DNA of 64,000 nt, taken from NCBI GenBank assembly GCA_022071955.1, contig JAJVIM010000020.1, positions 124,001 to 188,000 of the forward strand, written 5' to 3'. Position numbers and translations under genes: made by a program. Of the stretch, positions 7,558-15,229 are shown one piece after another (the first letter of the stretch is position 1; each line of letters begins with the position of its first letter). The notes under the pieces were generated by a model. That model was not told where the DNA came from. It saw only the letters and a list, made by a program, of their open reading frames with translations, and ran no database searches. This DNA comes from Anaerolineae bacterium (lineage in GTDB: Bacteria > Chloroflexota > Anaerolineae > 4572-78 > J111).

Positions 7558-9837
7558 TTAGTCCTCCATTGCCAGCGGGTCGGCGTCGTCATCGGCCTGA
7601 GAAATAAGGATGGCCCGGGCGCGCCCGCCGCCTTCATCTTCTCCTATAATACCCTGCGCTTCCATTTCGTCAATTAGCCGGGCCGCGCGCGCGTAACCGA
7701 TGCGCAGTTTGCGCTGCAACATACTGACCGAGGCTTTGCCCTGCTTGCGCACCTCGTCGATGGCTTTTTCCAGCAGGGCGTCATCATCGTTGGCGTTGCC
7801 GCCGCCGCTGTCGCCCATACTCTGGTATTCTTCCCACAGCGGCTGCTGCACCAGATTGGTTGGCATTTCGATGGGGTTGCGGTGCGGGCGGCTGCCGGTA
7901 ACCGTGCCTCGCCAAAAACTGACCAGCCGGTTCAACTCCACATCAGACACAAACACGCCCTGCAACCGCTGCAACTTGGCCGAGTCGGCGGCCATGTAGA
8001 GCATGTCGCCTTTGCCCAGCAGCCGTTCCGCGCCGGGCGAATCGAGAATGACCCGCGAGTCGATCTGGCTGGTCACGGCAAAGGCAATCCGGGCCGGGAA
8101 GTTGGCTTTGATCAACCCGGTCACCACATCTACCGAAGGCCGCTGCGTGGCGATAATCAGGTGGATGCCGGTGGCGCGAGCCATCTGCGCCAGCCGGGCG
8201 ATGGTCCGTTCTACTTCGTCGGGGGCCATCATCATCAAATCGGCCAACTCATCGATGATGACCACAATAAAGGGCAGGGTTTCGCGCCCTTCGTTGATCA
8301 TTTTTTCGTTGTAACCTTCCAGATTGCGCACCCGCTCTTTGGAAAACAGCTTGTAGCGCCGGTCCATTTCCCGGGTGGCCCAACTCAGCACACCGACCGC
8401 CTTTTCCAGCTCGGTAACGACCGGGGCCAGCAAATGGGGAATACCGTTGTAATTGACCAGTTCCACCATTTTGGGGTCGATCATCAGCAGCCGCAGCGTA
8501 TCGGGCGTGTGCTGGGTGATCAGGCAGGCGATAATGGCGTTAACGGCCACGCTTTTGCCGCTGCCGGTAGCGCCGGCAATGAGCAGGTGCGGCATTTTTG
8601 ACAGATCGGTGACAAAGGTTTGGCCGGCCACGTTTTGCCCCAGCGCCAGTTTCAGGTCGCCGCGATGCTGCACAAAGCGGTCAGACTCCATTAAATTGCG
8701 CAGCGCGACCACATTTTTGTTGGAATTGGGCACCTCGATGCCAACATACGGCTGGCCGGGAATGGGTGCTTCAATGCGGATGGGCGCGGCGGCCAGCGCC
8801 AGCGCCAGATCGTTAGACAGGTTGACAATGCGCGACACGCGAACTTTTTTGGCGTTGCCTTTGGCGTCGCGCTGATCCAGCATGGCCAGGCTGAAACGGG
8901 TCACAGTGGGGCCGGGATTGATTTCCCGCACCTGCACCTTAATATTAAAACCGTCCAGCGTATCCTCGATGATTTTGACCCGTTTGTGGATTTCGCGCTC
9001 GCTGATCTCCATTTCGTGGCCGTACTCGTAAATCTGGTCGATGGGCGGAAGCTGCCACTGGTGGCCGCCGAGCGGGTGTTCAATCACCGCCGGCGGTAGC
9101 TGCGGCACCGATTTGGCGTCGGGGGCGGGAATTTCACGGGCGGTGCCAATTACCACCAGCGGTGCGGGTTCGTCTTCAACCGGCTCGGTTTTTTTGGGGC
9201 CGGCCAGCATGCGGTCGATAAACCGGGTTTTGGGTTCCGGCGGATAGGAACGAGCCACAGGCTGGTTGATGGGCAACTGCCTGAAGTGCCGCCAATCCTG
9301 AAACCGAAAGTACAGGTCGCGGGTCATCTGGATGAGTTCTTTGAACGACAGGCCGCTGATCATAATCACAACGATGGGCGCCAGCCCCACCAGCACCACA
9401 ATTGTGCCGCCGGTGCCCAGCGCCGAGCGCACCAGTTCGCCCAGCACCCAGCCGATAATGCCGCCGCCGCCCGGTTCTTCCAGATTGGTGCCGGGCCGGA
9501 TCAGATTAAACCCAACCAGTAGCGCGCTCAGCAGCAAAAACGTGCCGACCGGCTTTTCCCACTTTTCAGATTCGTCTTCGCTGGCGTAATACTTAAAAAA
9601 CCAAACCGCCAACACGCTCAGCACAAACCAGAAAATATACGTGCCCCAGCCAATCAGCAGCCGCAAAATATTCAGCCAGGTGGCCACAAACACGCCCCGG
9701 TTGGGCGCAAACAGACTCAGCAGAGTTAACCCGGCCAGAATAAACAGGATCGTGCCGATGATCTCTGGCCGGATAACCGGGCCTTCCGGCTGTTTTTTAT
9801 TTTTGATAGTTTTGCGGCGGATCGGTTTTTTTGCCAT
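7558..9837 (-). CDS. ftsK: DNA translocase FtsK/SpoIIIE
   Basis: A 759-residue septal DNA pump that moves chromosome ends through the closing septum. About four N-terminal transmembrane segments lie within the first 190 residues. A short linker leads to the alpha/beta motor: Walker A GATGSGKSVAVNA near residue 424, Walker B VVIIDELADLMMM near residue 526, and the DTLRLLMIDPKMVEL and ATQRPSVDVVTG motifs. A C-terminal gamma winged helix begins near residue 690 (KASVSMLQRKLRIGYARAARL) and reads KOPS-like DNA signals. The linker is short, as in SpoIIIE. It is co-transcribed with pdxT. Confidence 0.95.
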   Translation of the reverse strand: MAKKPIRRKTIKNKKQPEGPVIRPEIIGTILFILAGLTLLSLFAPNRGVFVATWLNILRLLIGWGTYIFWFVLSVLAVWFFKYYASEDESEKWEKPVGTFLLLSALLVGFNLIRPGTNLEEPGGGGIIGWVLGELVRSALGTGGTIVVLVGLAPIVVIMISGLSFKELIQMTRDLYFRFQDWRHFRQLPINQPVARSYPPEPKTRFIDRMLAGPKKTEPVEDEPAPLVVIGTAREIPAPDAKSVPQLPPAVIEHPLGGHQWQLPPIDQIYEYGHEMEISEREIHKRVKIIEDTLDGFNIKVQVREINPGPTVTRFSLAMLDQRDAKGNAKKVRVSRIVNLSNDLALALAAAPIRIEAPIPGQPYVGIEVPNSNKNVVALRNLMESDRFVQHRGDLKLALGQNVAGQTFVTDLSKMPHLLIAGATGSGKSVAVNAIIACLITQHTPDTLRLLMIDPKMVELVNYNGIPHLLAPVVTELEKAVGVLSWATREMDRRYKLFSKERVRNLEGYNEKMINEGRETLPFIVVIIDELADLMMMAPDEVERTIARLAQMARATGIHLIIATQRPSVDVVTGLIKANFPARIAFAVTSQIDSRVILDSPGAERLLGKGDMLYMAADSAKLQRLQGVFVSDVELNRLVSFWRGTVTGSRPHRNPIEMPTNLVQQPLWEEYQSMGDSGGGNANDDDALLEKAIDEVRKQGKASVSMLQRKLRIGYARAARLIDEMEAQGIIGEDEGGGRARAILISQADDDADPLAMED

Positions 9838-9883
9838 AAATGGTGCTTAATCGGCGTGTAAAATCAGCACAAATGTTTTGTGT

Positions 9884-9892
9884 ATTGTAGCA
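9884..9892 (-). promoter_or_regulatory. Extended -10 promoter of ftsK
   Basis: The minus strand reads TGCTACAAT, an extended -10 (TG-n-TACAAT), about 47 bp ahead of the ftsK ATG. No convincing -35 was found. Confidence 0.45.
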
Positions 9893-9969
9893 CAGAGCGC
9901 CAAATATTAAAAGTACTTCAAGTTTTCAGATGTATTTTGGTTTGCGGGCCATTTACCAGAAATTAACTG

Positions 9970-10125
9970 CACCGTTAAATAAATTTTCTGAGGTTTTTGA
10001 GCGTCATTCCCGCACGCTTTTAGCGGGAATCCCTGTTGTAGATGCCCGATAAACTTGTCCCCACGCAGGCGGGGAAACATTCGGGCATGACGGCCACCAA
10101 AGTGTAACTTATTTATTTAACGGTG
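9970..10125. mobile_element. MITE-like element with 15-bp terminal inverted repeats
   Basis: A perfect 15-bp inverted repeat (CACCGTTAAATAAAT at 9970-9984, its complement at 10111-10125) bounds 156 bp with no coding capacity. Inside is a nested inverted structure: GCGTCATTCCCGC with GCGGGAATCC on the left, and CCCGATAAAC with CGGGCATGACG on the right. No transposase is near. It occupies most of the 485-bp gap between ftsK and the Met/Asp-rich protein gene. Confidence 0.55.
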
Positions 10126-10130
10126 TATTA

Positions 10131-10179
10131 ACCGCAAAGAACGCAAAGTTTTTATGATTTCTTTGCGCCCTCTGTGGTT
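10131..10179. repeat. Inverted pair of 9-bp-unit repeats
   Basis: ACCGCAAAGAACGCAAAG on the left is answered 12 bp later by CTTTGCGCCCTCTGTGGTT. Units of about 9 bp are repeated in each arm. It directly abuts the MITE-like element. The remaining 140 bp up to the next gene hold only its leader. Confidence 0.55.
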
Positions 10180-10322
10180 AGAAAAAAATCTTGCCCTCAA
10201 CAGAAACGCGCCCATGTTTCGCCGGGCCTGTAATATTTCTGTAATACTTTGGTAACATCGGGATAAGATTTGTTTGGGACACTCTTGATAAAATAACCCC
10301 CATTTAGCAAGGAGAGATCCCA

Positions 10323-10898
10323 ATGTTTAAAAAGTTGACCTCAATTGCAGTGAGTTTACTGGCGCTAACAATACTGGTCGTCGCCCCCGCTTTGGCCGCG
10401 CCCAACGCTCAATCGGCCAGTTGCGGCCAGGATTACACCGTTCAGGCCGATGACTGGCTCAGCCGGCTGGCCGAGAAATTTTACGGCGATCTGCTGGCCT
10501 ACCCGGCCATTGTGGATGCGACCAACGCCGCGGCGCAGGCCGATGCCAGCTACGCTGCCATTGCTAACCCCGATTTAATTGAAATTGGCTGGAAATTGTG
10601 TTTGCCGGCCGATGTTAACGGCGTGATGATGATGAGCGACGGGATGATGGACGGCGCGATGGAAAAGGATGGCGCTATGATGGATGACTCAATGAGTCAG
10701 GATGGCACAATGATGGACGGCGCGATGGAAAAAGATGGCGCCATGATGGACGACGGCACAATGGACGACACAATGGCGGGCGACTCGATGGGCCACGATG
10801 GCACAATGATGGACGACTCGCAGAACAAAGACGGGCAGATGATGGATGACTCGCAGAATATGGATGGCGAAATGATGGAGGGTGACCACACCCAATAA
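10323..10898 (+). CDS. Secreted protein: LysM-like domain plus Met/Asp-rich repeats
   Basis: A 191-residue exported protein. A signal peptide ends near APALAA. Residues about 36-97 form a LysM-like module (YTVQADDWLSRLAEKFYGD ... LIEIGWKLCLPA) that may hold the protein at the cell wall. The last 92 residues are a low-complexity tail of units such as KDGAMMDD and QDGTMMDG, with 24 methionines and many aspartates. I do not recognise a family for the tail. Met/Asp/His-rich stretches can bind soft metals such as Cu(I) or Ag(I) outside the cell, but that is inference. Start: AAGGAG eight bases before the ATG. Confidence 0.8.
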   Translation: MFKKLTSIAVSLLALTILVVAPALAAPNAQSASCGQDYTVQADDWLSRLAEKFYGDLLAYPAIVDATNAAAQADASYAAIANPDLIEIGWKLCLPADVNGVMMMSDGMMDGAMEKDGAMMDDSMSQDGTMMDGAMEKDGAMMDDGTMDDTMAGDSMGHDGTMMDDSQNKDGQMMDDSQNMDGEMMEGDHTQ

Positions 10899-10916
10899 CC
10901 GCCAAAACTCAGCGCC

Positions 10917-10953
10917 GGAGCGATGGGGCCGGCACTGCCGGCCCCATCGCTCC
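10917..10953. terminator. Bidirectional terminator
   Basis: A perfect 18-bp stem around a single central base (GGAGCGATGGGGCCGGCA and its complement), followed by GTTTTCC. It separates the convergent Met/Asp-rich protein gene and aldehyde dehydrogenase gene. Confidence 0.8.
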
Positions 10954-10963
10954 GTTTTCCTGT

Positions 10964-12427
10964 TTACGAATACGGATACCAGTAATCCTTCACTTCATCA
11001 CTGAAATCCCAGTGAACGTGTTTGGTCTCCAAAAAGCTTTCCAGCCCCTCTTCGCCCAATTCGCGAGCGTTACCGCTCATTTTAAAACCACCAAACGGCC
11101 CGCCGTAGTTGTCGGTCAGCGGGTCATTAATCCAGATGGTGCCGCCCTGCACCTCGTCAAAAAAGCGCTTGATCAGCCGCGGGTCGTTGCTGCGCAGGCA
11201 AGCGCCCAGCCCGTAGTCGCTGTCGTTGCACAGCTCGATGGCTTCGTCAAAGGTGCGGTAGGTCATCACCGGAATGGTGGGGCCAAAGGTTTCTTCCCGC
11301 ATGCACACCATCGAGTGGTTAACGTTGGTCAGCACTGTCGGCTCCAGATACCAGCCGCGCTCCAGCCCGGCCGGCGCTTTGCCGCCGGTCAAAATTTTCG
11401 CGCCGCGCGCTTTGGCGTCTTCAATGTGGCTCAGCACCTTTTGGCGATAGTGCGGCGCGGCCAGCGGCCCCATGTCGGTGGTGCGCTCAAGGCCCGGCCC
11501 CAATTTGAGCGACTGCACAAAATCGACCAGCGCGCCGGTGAACGCGCCGGCCAGTTGCTCCGGCACGTACACCCGCTCGGTGCTGGTACACACCTGCCCG
11601 GCGTTGATGAGCGCGGCGTAGGCCACGGCCTCGGCGGCGGTTTCCACGTCGGCGTCCGGGGCGATGACAAACGGGTCTTTGCCGCCCAGTTCCAGATGCA
11701 GCCGTTTGATGCGCCGGCTGCCGATTTCTGAAATGCGCCGGCCAATGGCCGTTGAGCCGGTAAAGGCCACCACCGGCACATCCGGGTGAGCCACCAGCGC
11801 CTCGCCGGCTCGCTCGCCGCGGCCGGTGAGCACGTTGATCACCCCCGGCGGAAAGTCATCGAACACGCAATCCATCAATTTGAGCGTGCTGAGCGGGGTG
11901 TGGTCGCTGGGTTTGATAACCACGGTATTGCCGGCGGCCAGCGCCGGGGCCACCTTCCAGATCATCAGCAGCAGCGGAAAGTTAAACGGCACAATGGCCG
12001 CCACCACGCCATACGGTTCTTTGAGGGTAAAATTGAACTGGCTGCGCACCGCCGGTTGCAACACCCGCCCCCGGCTGTTGCGAATCAGCCCGGCGTAATA
12101 TTCCAGCGAGCCGATGACCCATTCCACCTCTTCTTCGTTTTCAGAGATGGCTTTGCCCTCTTCCAGCGTGAGCAACTCGGCGATGGCGTCAAAGTGGTGG
12201 CGCAGTTTGTTGGCTGCGGTTTGCATCAATTCGGCGCGCTCGTAGGCGCTGGTCCAGCGCCATTCTTTGAAGGCGGATTTAGCGGCCTGCACGGCTTTGT
12301 CGGCGTCTGCGGCGCTGCCGTTGGGCACGCTGTCGATGATTTCTTCGGTGGCCGGGTTGACCACATCGATGACTTCGCCATCGCTGCTGCGGCTCACCCA
12401 CTGGCCGTTGATAAACATGGGTTGCAT
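10964..12427 (-). CDS. NAD(P)-dependent aldehyde dehydrogenase
   Basis: A 487-residue aldehyde dehydrogenase-superfamily enzyme oxidising an aldehyde to its acid. VPFNFPLLLMIWKVAPALAAGNTVVIKPSDHTP is the substrate/cofactor channel region. VAFTGSTAIGRRI is the nucleotide-binding turn. HLELGGKDPF carries the general-base Glu. NAGQVCTSTERVYV carries the catalytic Cys280. The substrate is unknown. It follows the aldehyde ferredoxin oxidoreductase gene by 152 bp on the same strand. The two enzymes do the same chemistry with different electron acceptors. GGAGAAAA precedes the ATG. Confidence 0.92.
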   Translation of the reverse strand: MQPMFINGQWVSRSSDGEVIDVVNPATEEIIDSVPNGSAADADKAVQAAKSAFKEWRWTSAYERAELMQTAANKLRHHFDAIAELLTLEEGKAISENEEEVEWVIGSLEYYAGLIRNSRGRVLQPAVRSQFNFTLKEPYGVVAAIVPFNFPLLLMIWKVAPALAAGNTVVIKPSDHTPLSTLKLMDCVFDDFPPGVINVLTGRGERAGEALVAHPDVPVVAFTGSTAIGRRISEIGSRRIKRLHLELGGKDPFVIAPDADVETAAEAVAYAALINAGQVCTSTERVYVPEQLAGAFTGALVDFVQSLKLGPGLERTTDMGPLAAPHYRQKVLSHIEDAKARGAKILTGGKAPAGLERGWYLEPTVLTNVNHSMVCMREETFGPTIPVMTYRTFDEAIELCNDSDYGLGACLRSNDPRLIKRFFDEVQGGTIWINDPLTDNYGGPFGGFKMSGNARELGEEGLESFLETKHVHWDFSDEVKDYWYPYS

Positions 12428-12451
12428 AGTTTTTTCTCCGTTGAAAATAAA

Positions 12452-12487
12452 TTCGGTGAGTTCGGTGAGTTTGGTGAGTTTGGTGAG
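12452..12487. repeat. Four tandem 9-bp units (TTYGGTGAG)
   Basis: TTCGGTGAG, TTCGGTGAG, TTTGGTGAG and TTTGGTGAG are perfectly in register, just upstream of the aldehyde dehydrogenase start. The same unit forms the element upstream of the aldehyde ferredoxin oxidoreductase gene at 14.55 kb. Confidence 0.75.
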
Positions 12488-12555
12488 TGATGAGTTTTAA
12501 GGTTCAAGTTTCCCATAGGGGGCCTTTGGCTCTGAGTTCGGGTTGCGTAAAACGT

Positions 12556-12574
12556 AAATCCAAAATCCAAAATC
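12556..12574. repeat. Short heptamer repeat (AAATCCA)
   Basis: Nearly three copies of a 7-bp unit sit directly before the aldehyde ferredoxin oxidoreductase stop codon. The same sequence forms one arm of the element inside the large gene at 28.95 kb. Confidence 0.5.
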
Positions 12575-12579
12575 GCCTT

Positions 12580-14526
12580 TTACAGCTTCAACTCATCGGC
12601 CACCCAAGCCAGGTCGAGTTCGGCCAGTTTGTGGCGGGTGGGGACGCCGGTTTCTACATCCCAATCGTTCTGGCGGTAATACTCGTCGAGCGCGCGGGCA
12701 AACTGTTCCTCATCGAGCTTGAGGCCATCACTTTTGCCGCCTTTGAGCGCCTTTTTGAACAGCTTGTCAGAAATTTTGTCCTGCTCGCGGTCAATGCCTT
12801 CACGGGCGTTAAAGGCGCGCATCATATTGACCCGGCGTTCGCCCACCAGCAGCAGTTCATCAATGCTGATGTCAGCCCAGCCGGTAACGCCGGCGATCAT
12901 ATCGCGCAGTTCCTGCGGGCCAAACAACTGCCACGCCGGGCCGTACACAAACTGGCAAACGTTAACGCTGTCCATGGCGCTGTAAAGCTGCTGGGTGCGG
13001 CGGGCGTATCGCACCTTGTCCGGCCCCAACGAGCGCCGTTCCATCGGCTCGGTAAACCCAACCAGCGCCATACGGTCGGGATAGCTGACCGCGCTGCCTT
13101 CCACCGAGCCATCGTGCTCGCTGCTTTGGTGGTCGGCCCCAAAGGGATTGACCGCGTAAACGAGCGCCAGAGTTCGTTTGAGTTGCGGCATGTGGGCCGG
13201 CATTTCCTGCTTGTGGCCGACAATCAAAAACTGGTCGGTGCCGCGGCCAAGTTGTTCGGCGGCGGCGGCAGAACCGAGCGCCAGCACCCGGCCGAAACCT
13301 TCGTCGGTGGCAATCTGGCGGGTCATTTCGACCATTGCCGCGGCGTTGCCAAAGGTCAACTCGAGGCCGCCGGTATCGGCGGTGGTGATGAGTCCGGCTT
13401 CAAAACATTCCATCGCCCAGGCAATAGTTGCGCCGCAGGTAATGGTGTCGAGGCCGTACTGGTTGCACAACTGGTTGGCGTAGGCAATAGCCGCCAGATC
13501 GCTGACGCCGCAGTAGTTGCCAAACGTGCTGGTGGTTTCGTACTCCGGCCCGCCGTAATGGGGATCGACTTTGTACGGCCCCTCGCTGATTTCTACCACC
13601 CGTTTGCAGCGAACGGTGCAACTGTAGCAGGTGTCGCGGCCGTGGCGGTCCTGGTCGTCGCGCTCGGCCCCTTTGAGGATGGTATCGTACATGGTGGTGC
13701 CGTCGATGGCTTCCCAACCGTCAAACTCGCCGCTGGTAAAGTTGCGGGTGGGCAGCCCGCCCACCGATTGCTGCGCGCCGGTGGTTTCGGCGGTGCCGTA
13801 TTTGCCCAGCCCGGCCACATCGCTCTCTGGAAAGATTTGCGCGCCGTGCTGCGCCAGTTTGATGATGGCTTTTTTATCGGCCACCTGAAATTGCTTTTTG
13901 CCTTCTTTGCCGCGCACCACCACCGCTTTGAGTTTTTTGCTGCCCATCACCGCGCCCATGCCGGTACGGCCGTTGGCCCGGTTGCTCATGTTGATGATGG
14001 CCGCAAAACGCGCGCCGCGCTCGCCGGCGGGGCCAACCTGGGCCACCTCGATGTTTTTGTCACCGAGTTCGGTTTGCAGGGCCAGTTCCACTTCGCCGGT
14101 TATTTTGCCCCACAGGTGGCTGGCGTCGCGCAGTTCGGCCTGGCCATCGTGTACCCACAGGTACACCGGCCGCGGCGACTGGCCTTTGATGACAAAGGCA
14201 TCGAAGCCGGCAAATTTCATTTCCGCCGGGAAAAAACCGCCGCATTGGGCATCGCCGATGCCGCCGGTGAGCGGGCTTTTGGCGGTGGCGGTCATGCGGC
14301 TCTGGCCGGAAACGGGCGCGCCGGTGGTCACGCTCACGCTCAGGCAGAGCACGTTGTCCGGCCCGAGCGGGTCGGCGTGGGGCGGGCATTCGCTGAGCAT
14401 GTAGTGCATGTTCAGCGCGCTGCCGCCCAGATATTTGCGATAAAAACTTTCGGGCGGGGTTTCAACGGTTAGTTCGCCGCTGGTGAGGTTTACGTGTAAA
14501 ATTTTGCCGTTGTAGCCGTTAGGCAT
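12580..14526 (-). CDS. Aldehyde ferredoxin oxidoreductase (tungsten-pterin type)
   Basis: A 648-residue AOR-family enzyme that should oxidise aldehydes to acids (or reduce acids) with ferredoxin, using a tungsten or molybdenum bis-pterin. It begins NGYNGKILHVNLTSGEL, as the family does. GGSALNMHYML and SGQSRMTATAKSPLTGGIGD belong to domain 1. The [4Fe-4S] ligands fit C300-x2-C303-x3-C307 (DTCYSCTVRC) plus a distant Cys524 (SVNVCQFVYG). Length is about normal. AAGGAG precedes the ATG. A MoaD-like sulfur carrier lies 122 bp upstream on the same strand. No dedicated ferredoxin gene is nearby. Confidence 0.94.
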   Translation of the reverse strand: MPNGYNGKILHVNLTSGELTVETPPESFYRKYLGGSALNMHYMLSECPPHADPLGPDNVLCLSVSVTTGAPVSGQSRMTATAKSPLTGGIGDAQCGGFFPAEMKFAGFDAFVIKGQSPRPVYLWVHDGQAELRDASHLWGKITGEVELALQTELGDKNIEVAQVGPAGERGARFAAIINMSNRANGRTGMGAVMGSKKLKAVVVRGKEGKKQFQVADKKAIIKLAQHGAQIFPESDVAGLGKYGTAETTGAQQSVGGLPTRNFTSGEFDGWEAIDGTTMYDTILKGAERDDQDRHGRDTCYSCTVRCKRVVEISEGPYKVDPHYGGPEYETTSTFGNYCGVSDLAAIAYANQLCNQYGLDTITCGATIAWAMECFEAGLITTADTGGLELTFGNAAAMVEMTRQIATDEGFGRVLALGSAAAAEQLGRGTDQFLIVGHKQEMPAHMPQLKRTLALVYAVNPFGADHQSSEHDGSVEGSAVSYPDRMALVGFTEPMERRSLGPDKVRYARRTQQLYSAMDSVNVCQFVYGPAWQLFGPQELRDMIAGVTGWADISIDELLLVGERRVNMMRAFNAREGIDREQDKISDKLFKKALKGGKSDGLKLDEEQFARALDEYYRQNDWDVETGVPTRHKLAELDLAWVADELKL

Positions 14527-14546
14527 AGGGTTACTCCTTTGAAAAG

Positions 14547-14643
14547 TTTGGTGAGTTGGGTGGGTTACGTGAGTTCGGTGAGTGCCAGGGTTACCAACTT
14601 GCCCAACTCACTCAACTCACCAAACTCACCGCAACCACCCAAC
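14547..14643. repeat. Inverted pair of tandem 9-bp repeats
   Basis: The left arm has four units of the TTTGGTGAG/TTCGGTGAG type (14547-14582). The right arm has five complementary units of the CAACTCACC/AAACTCACC type (14595-14643). The pair could fold into a long imperfect hairpin between the moaD-like and AOR genes. It uses the same unit as the 12452 array. Confidence 0.75.
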
Positions 14644-14648
14644 TGTAT

Positions 14649-14879
14649 TTATCCCCCCGCAATCAGGCGGAACATGTGCAGTTCGTCGCCGTTTTGCAGG
14701 CGGTGATCGTTTTCTACTTCCGCGCCGTTCACCACCGCCGAAACGGTTTGCTTGATGTTGAGCCGGGCAATAATATCGTTGATGGTAGCCGCTTCCGGCA
14801 GGTTGAGCGTGGCCCGGCCTTTGGCCTGGCGGGGCAGGCTGTCGCGCAAAATACCGTGCAGAGTAATGTTGACGTGCAA
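14649..14879 (-). CDS. MoaD/ThiS-family sulfur carrier protein
   Basis: A 76-residue beta-grasp protein ending in Gly-Gly (FRLIAGG), the terminus that is adenylated and thiocarboxylated. VNITLHGILRD, LPEAATINDIIARLN and VVNGAEVENDHRLQNGDELHMF fit MoaD-like proteins, which donate sulfur to molybdopterin or tungstopterin. The start is TTG, with AAGGTG six bases before it. It lies 4 bp after the upstream membrane protein gene and ahead of the AOR gene. This context suggests a carrier dedicated to the AOR cofactor (inference). Confidence 0.88.
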   Translation of the reverse strand: MHVNITLHGILRDSLPRQAKGRATLNLPEAATINDIIARLNIKQTVSAVVNGAEVENDHRLQNGDELHMFRLIAGG

Positions 14880-14883
14880 TCGT

Positions 14884-15183
14884 TCACCTTATCTTTTTGA
14901 GCGCGGCTTTTACCAGCGTGCTGAGCCAGTGGCCATCCTGTTGGCGCGAGTAATCAATCAACGGGGCAGCCAGGGCGATGAGCGTGGCCGCGCCCACAAA
15001 CAGCAGCAGCAGCTTGGGCATCAATCCGTTATTGGCCAGCGGGTGGCTGTCCAGCAGCGACATCATCACGCCCAGCCCAAAAAATAGCGCCAGGTACGTG
15101 GCGGCGGCGCGTTTTAAAATTTGCCCTACCCGGCCCTGCGGGCGCGGTAGCTCAACCGGGCCGGTGTCTTTGTCTCCGCTCAT
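14884..15183 (-). CDS. Small membrane protein of unknown function
   Basis: A 99-residue protein with two predicted transmembrane helices (ATYLALFFGLGVMMSLL and LMPKLLLLFVGAATLIALAAPLI) between polar ends. I do not recognise a family. It is the first gene of the set leading to the moaD-like gene, and the 4-bp gap indicates co-transcription. It could anchor a partner to the membrane, but nothing in the sequence shows this. It is divergent from the ParB-like gene. Confidence 0.65.
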   Translation of the reverse strand: MSGDKDTGPVELPRPQGRVGQILKRAAATYLALFFGLGVMMSLLDSHPLANNGLMPKLLLLFVGAATLIALAAPLIDYSRQQDGHWLSTLVKAALKKIR

Positions 15184-15229
15184 GTTTCACGGTAAAATAC
15201 AGCCAGCGCATCTGCTACAACGAGGTACT

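Noticed and set aside
10675..10905. Short minus-strand frames rich in Ser, His, Pro and Ile opposite the Met/Asp repeats
   Set aside because: They are reverse-complement readings of the ATGATGGAC-type repeat and have no start signals.
12487..14472. A 661-codon plus-strand frame opposite the aldehyde ferredoxin oxidoreductase gene
   Set aside because: The minus-strand product has all the AOR motifs and cysteine ligands. The plus-strand frame is a compositional shadow.
14978..15229. An 84-codon N-terminal extension of the ParB-like protein
   Set aside because: It lies antisense to the small membrane protein gene. The conserved sequence begins after ATG 15230, which has its own ribosome binding site.
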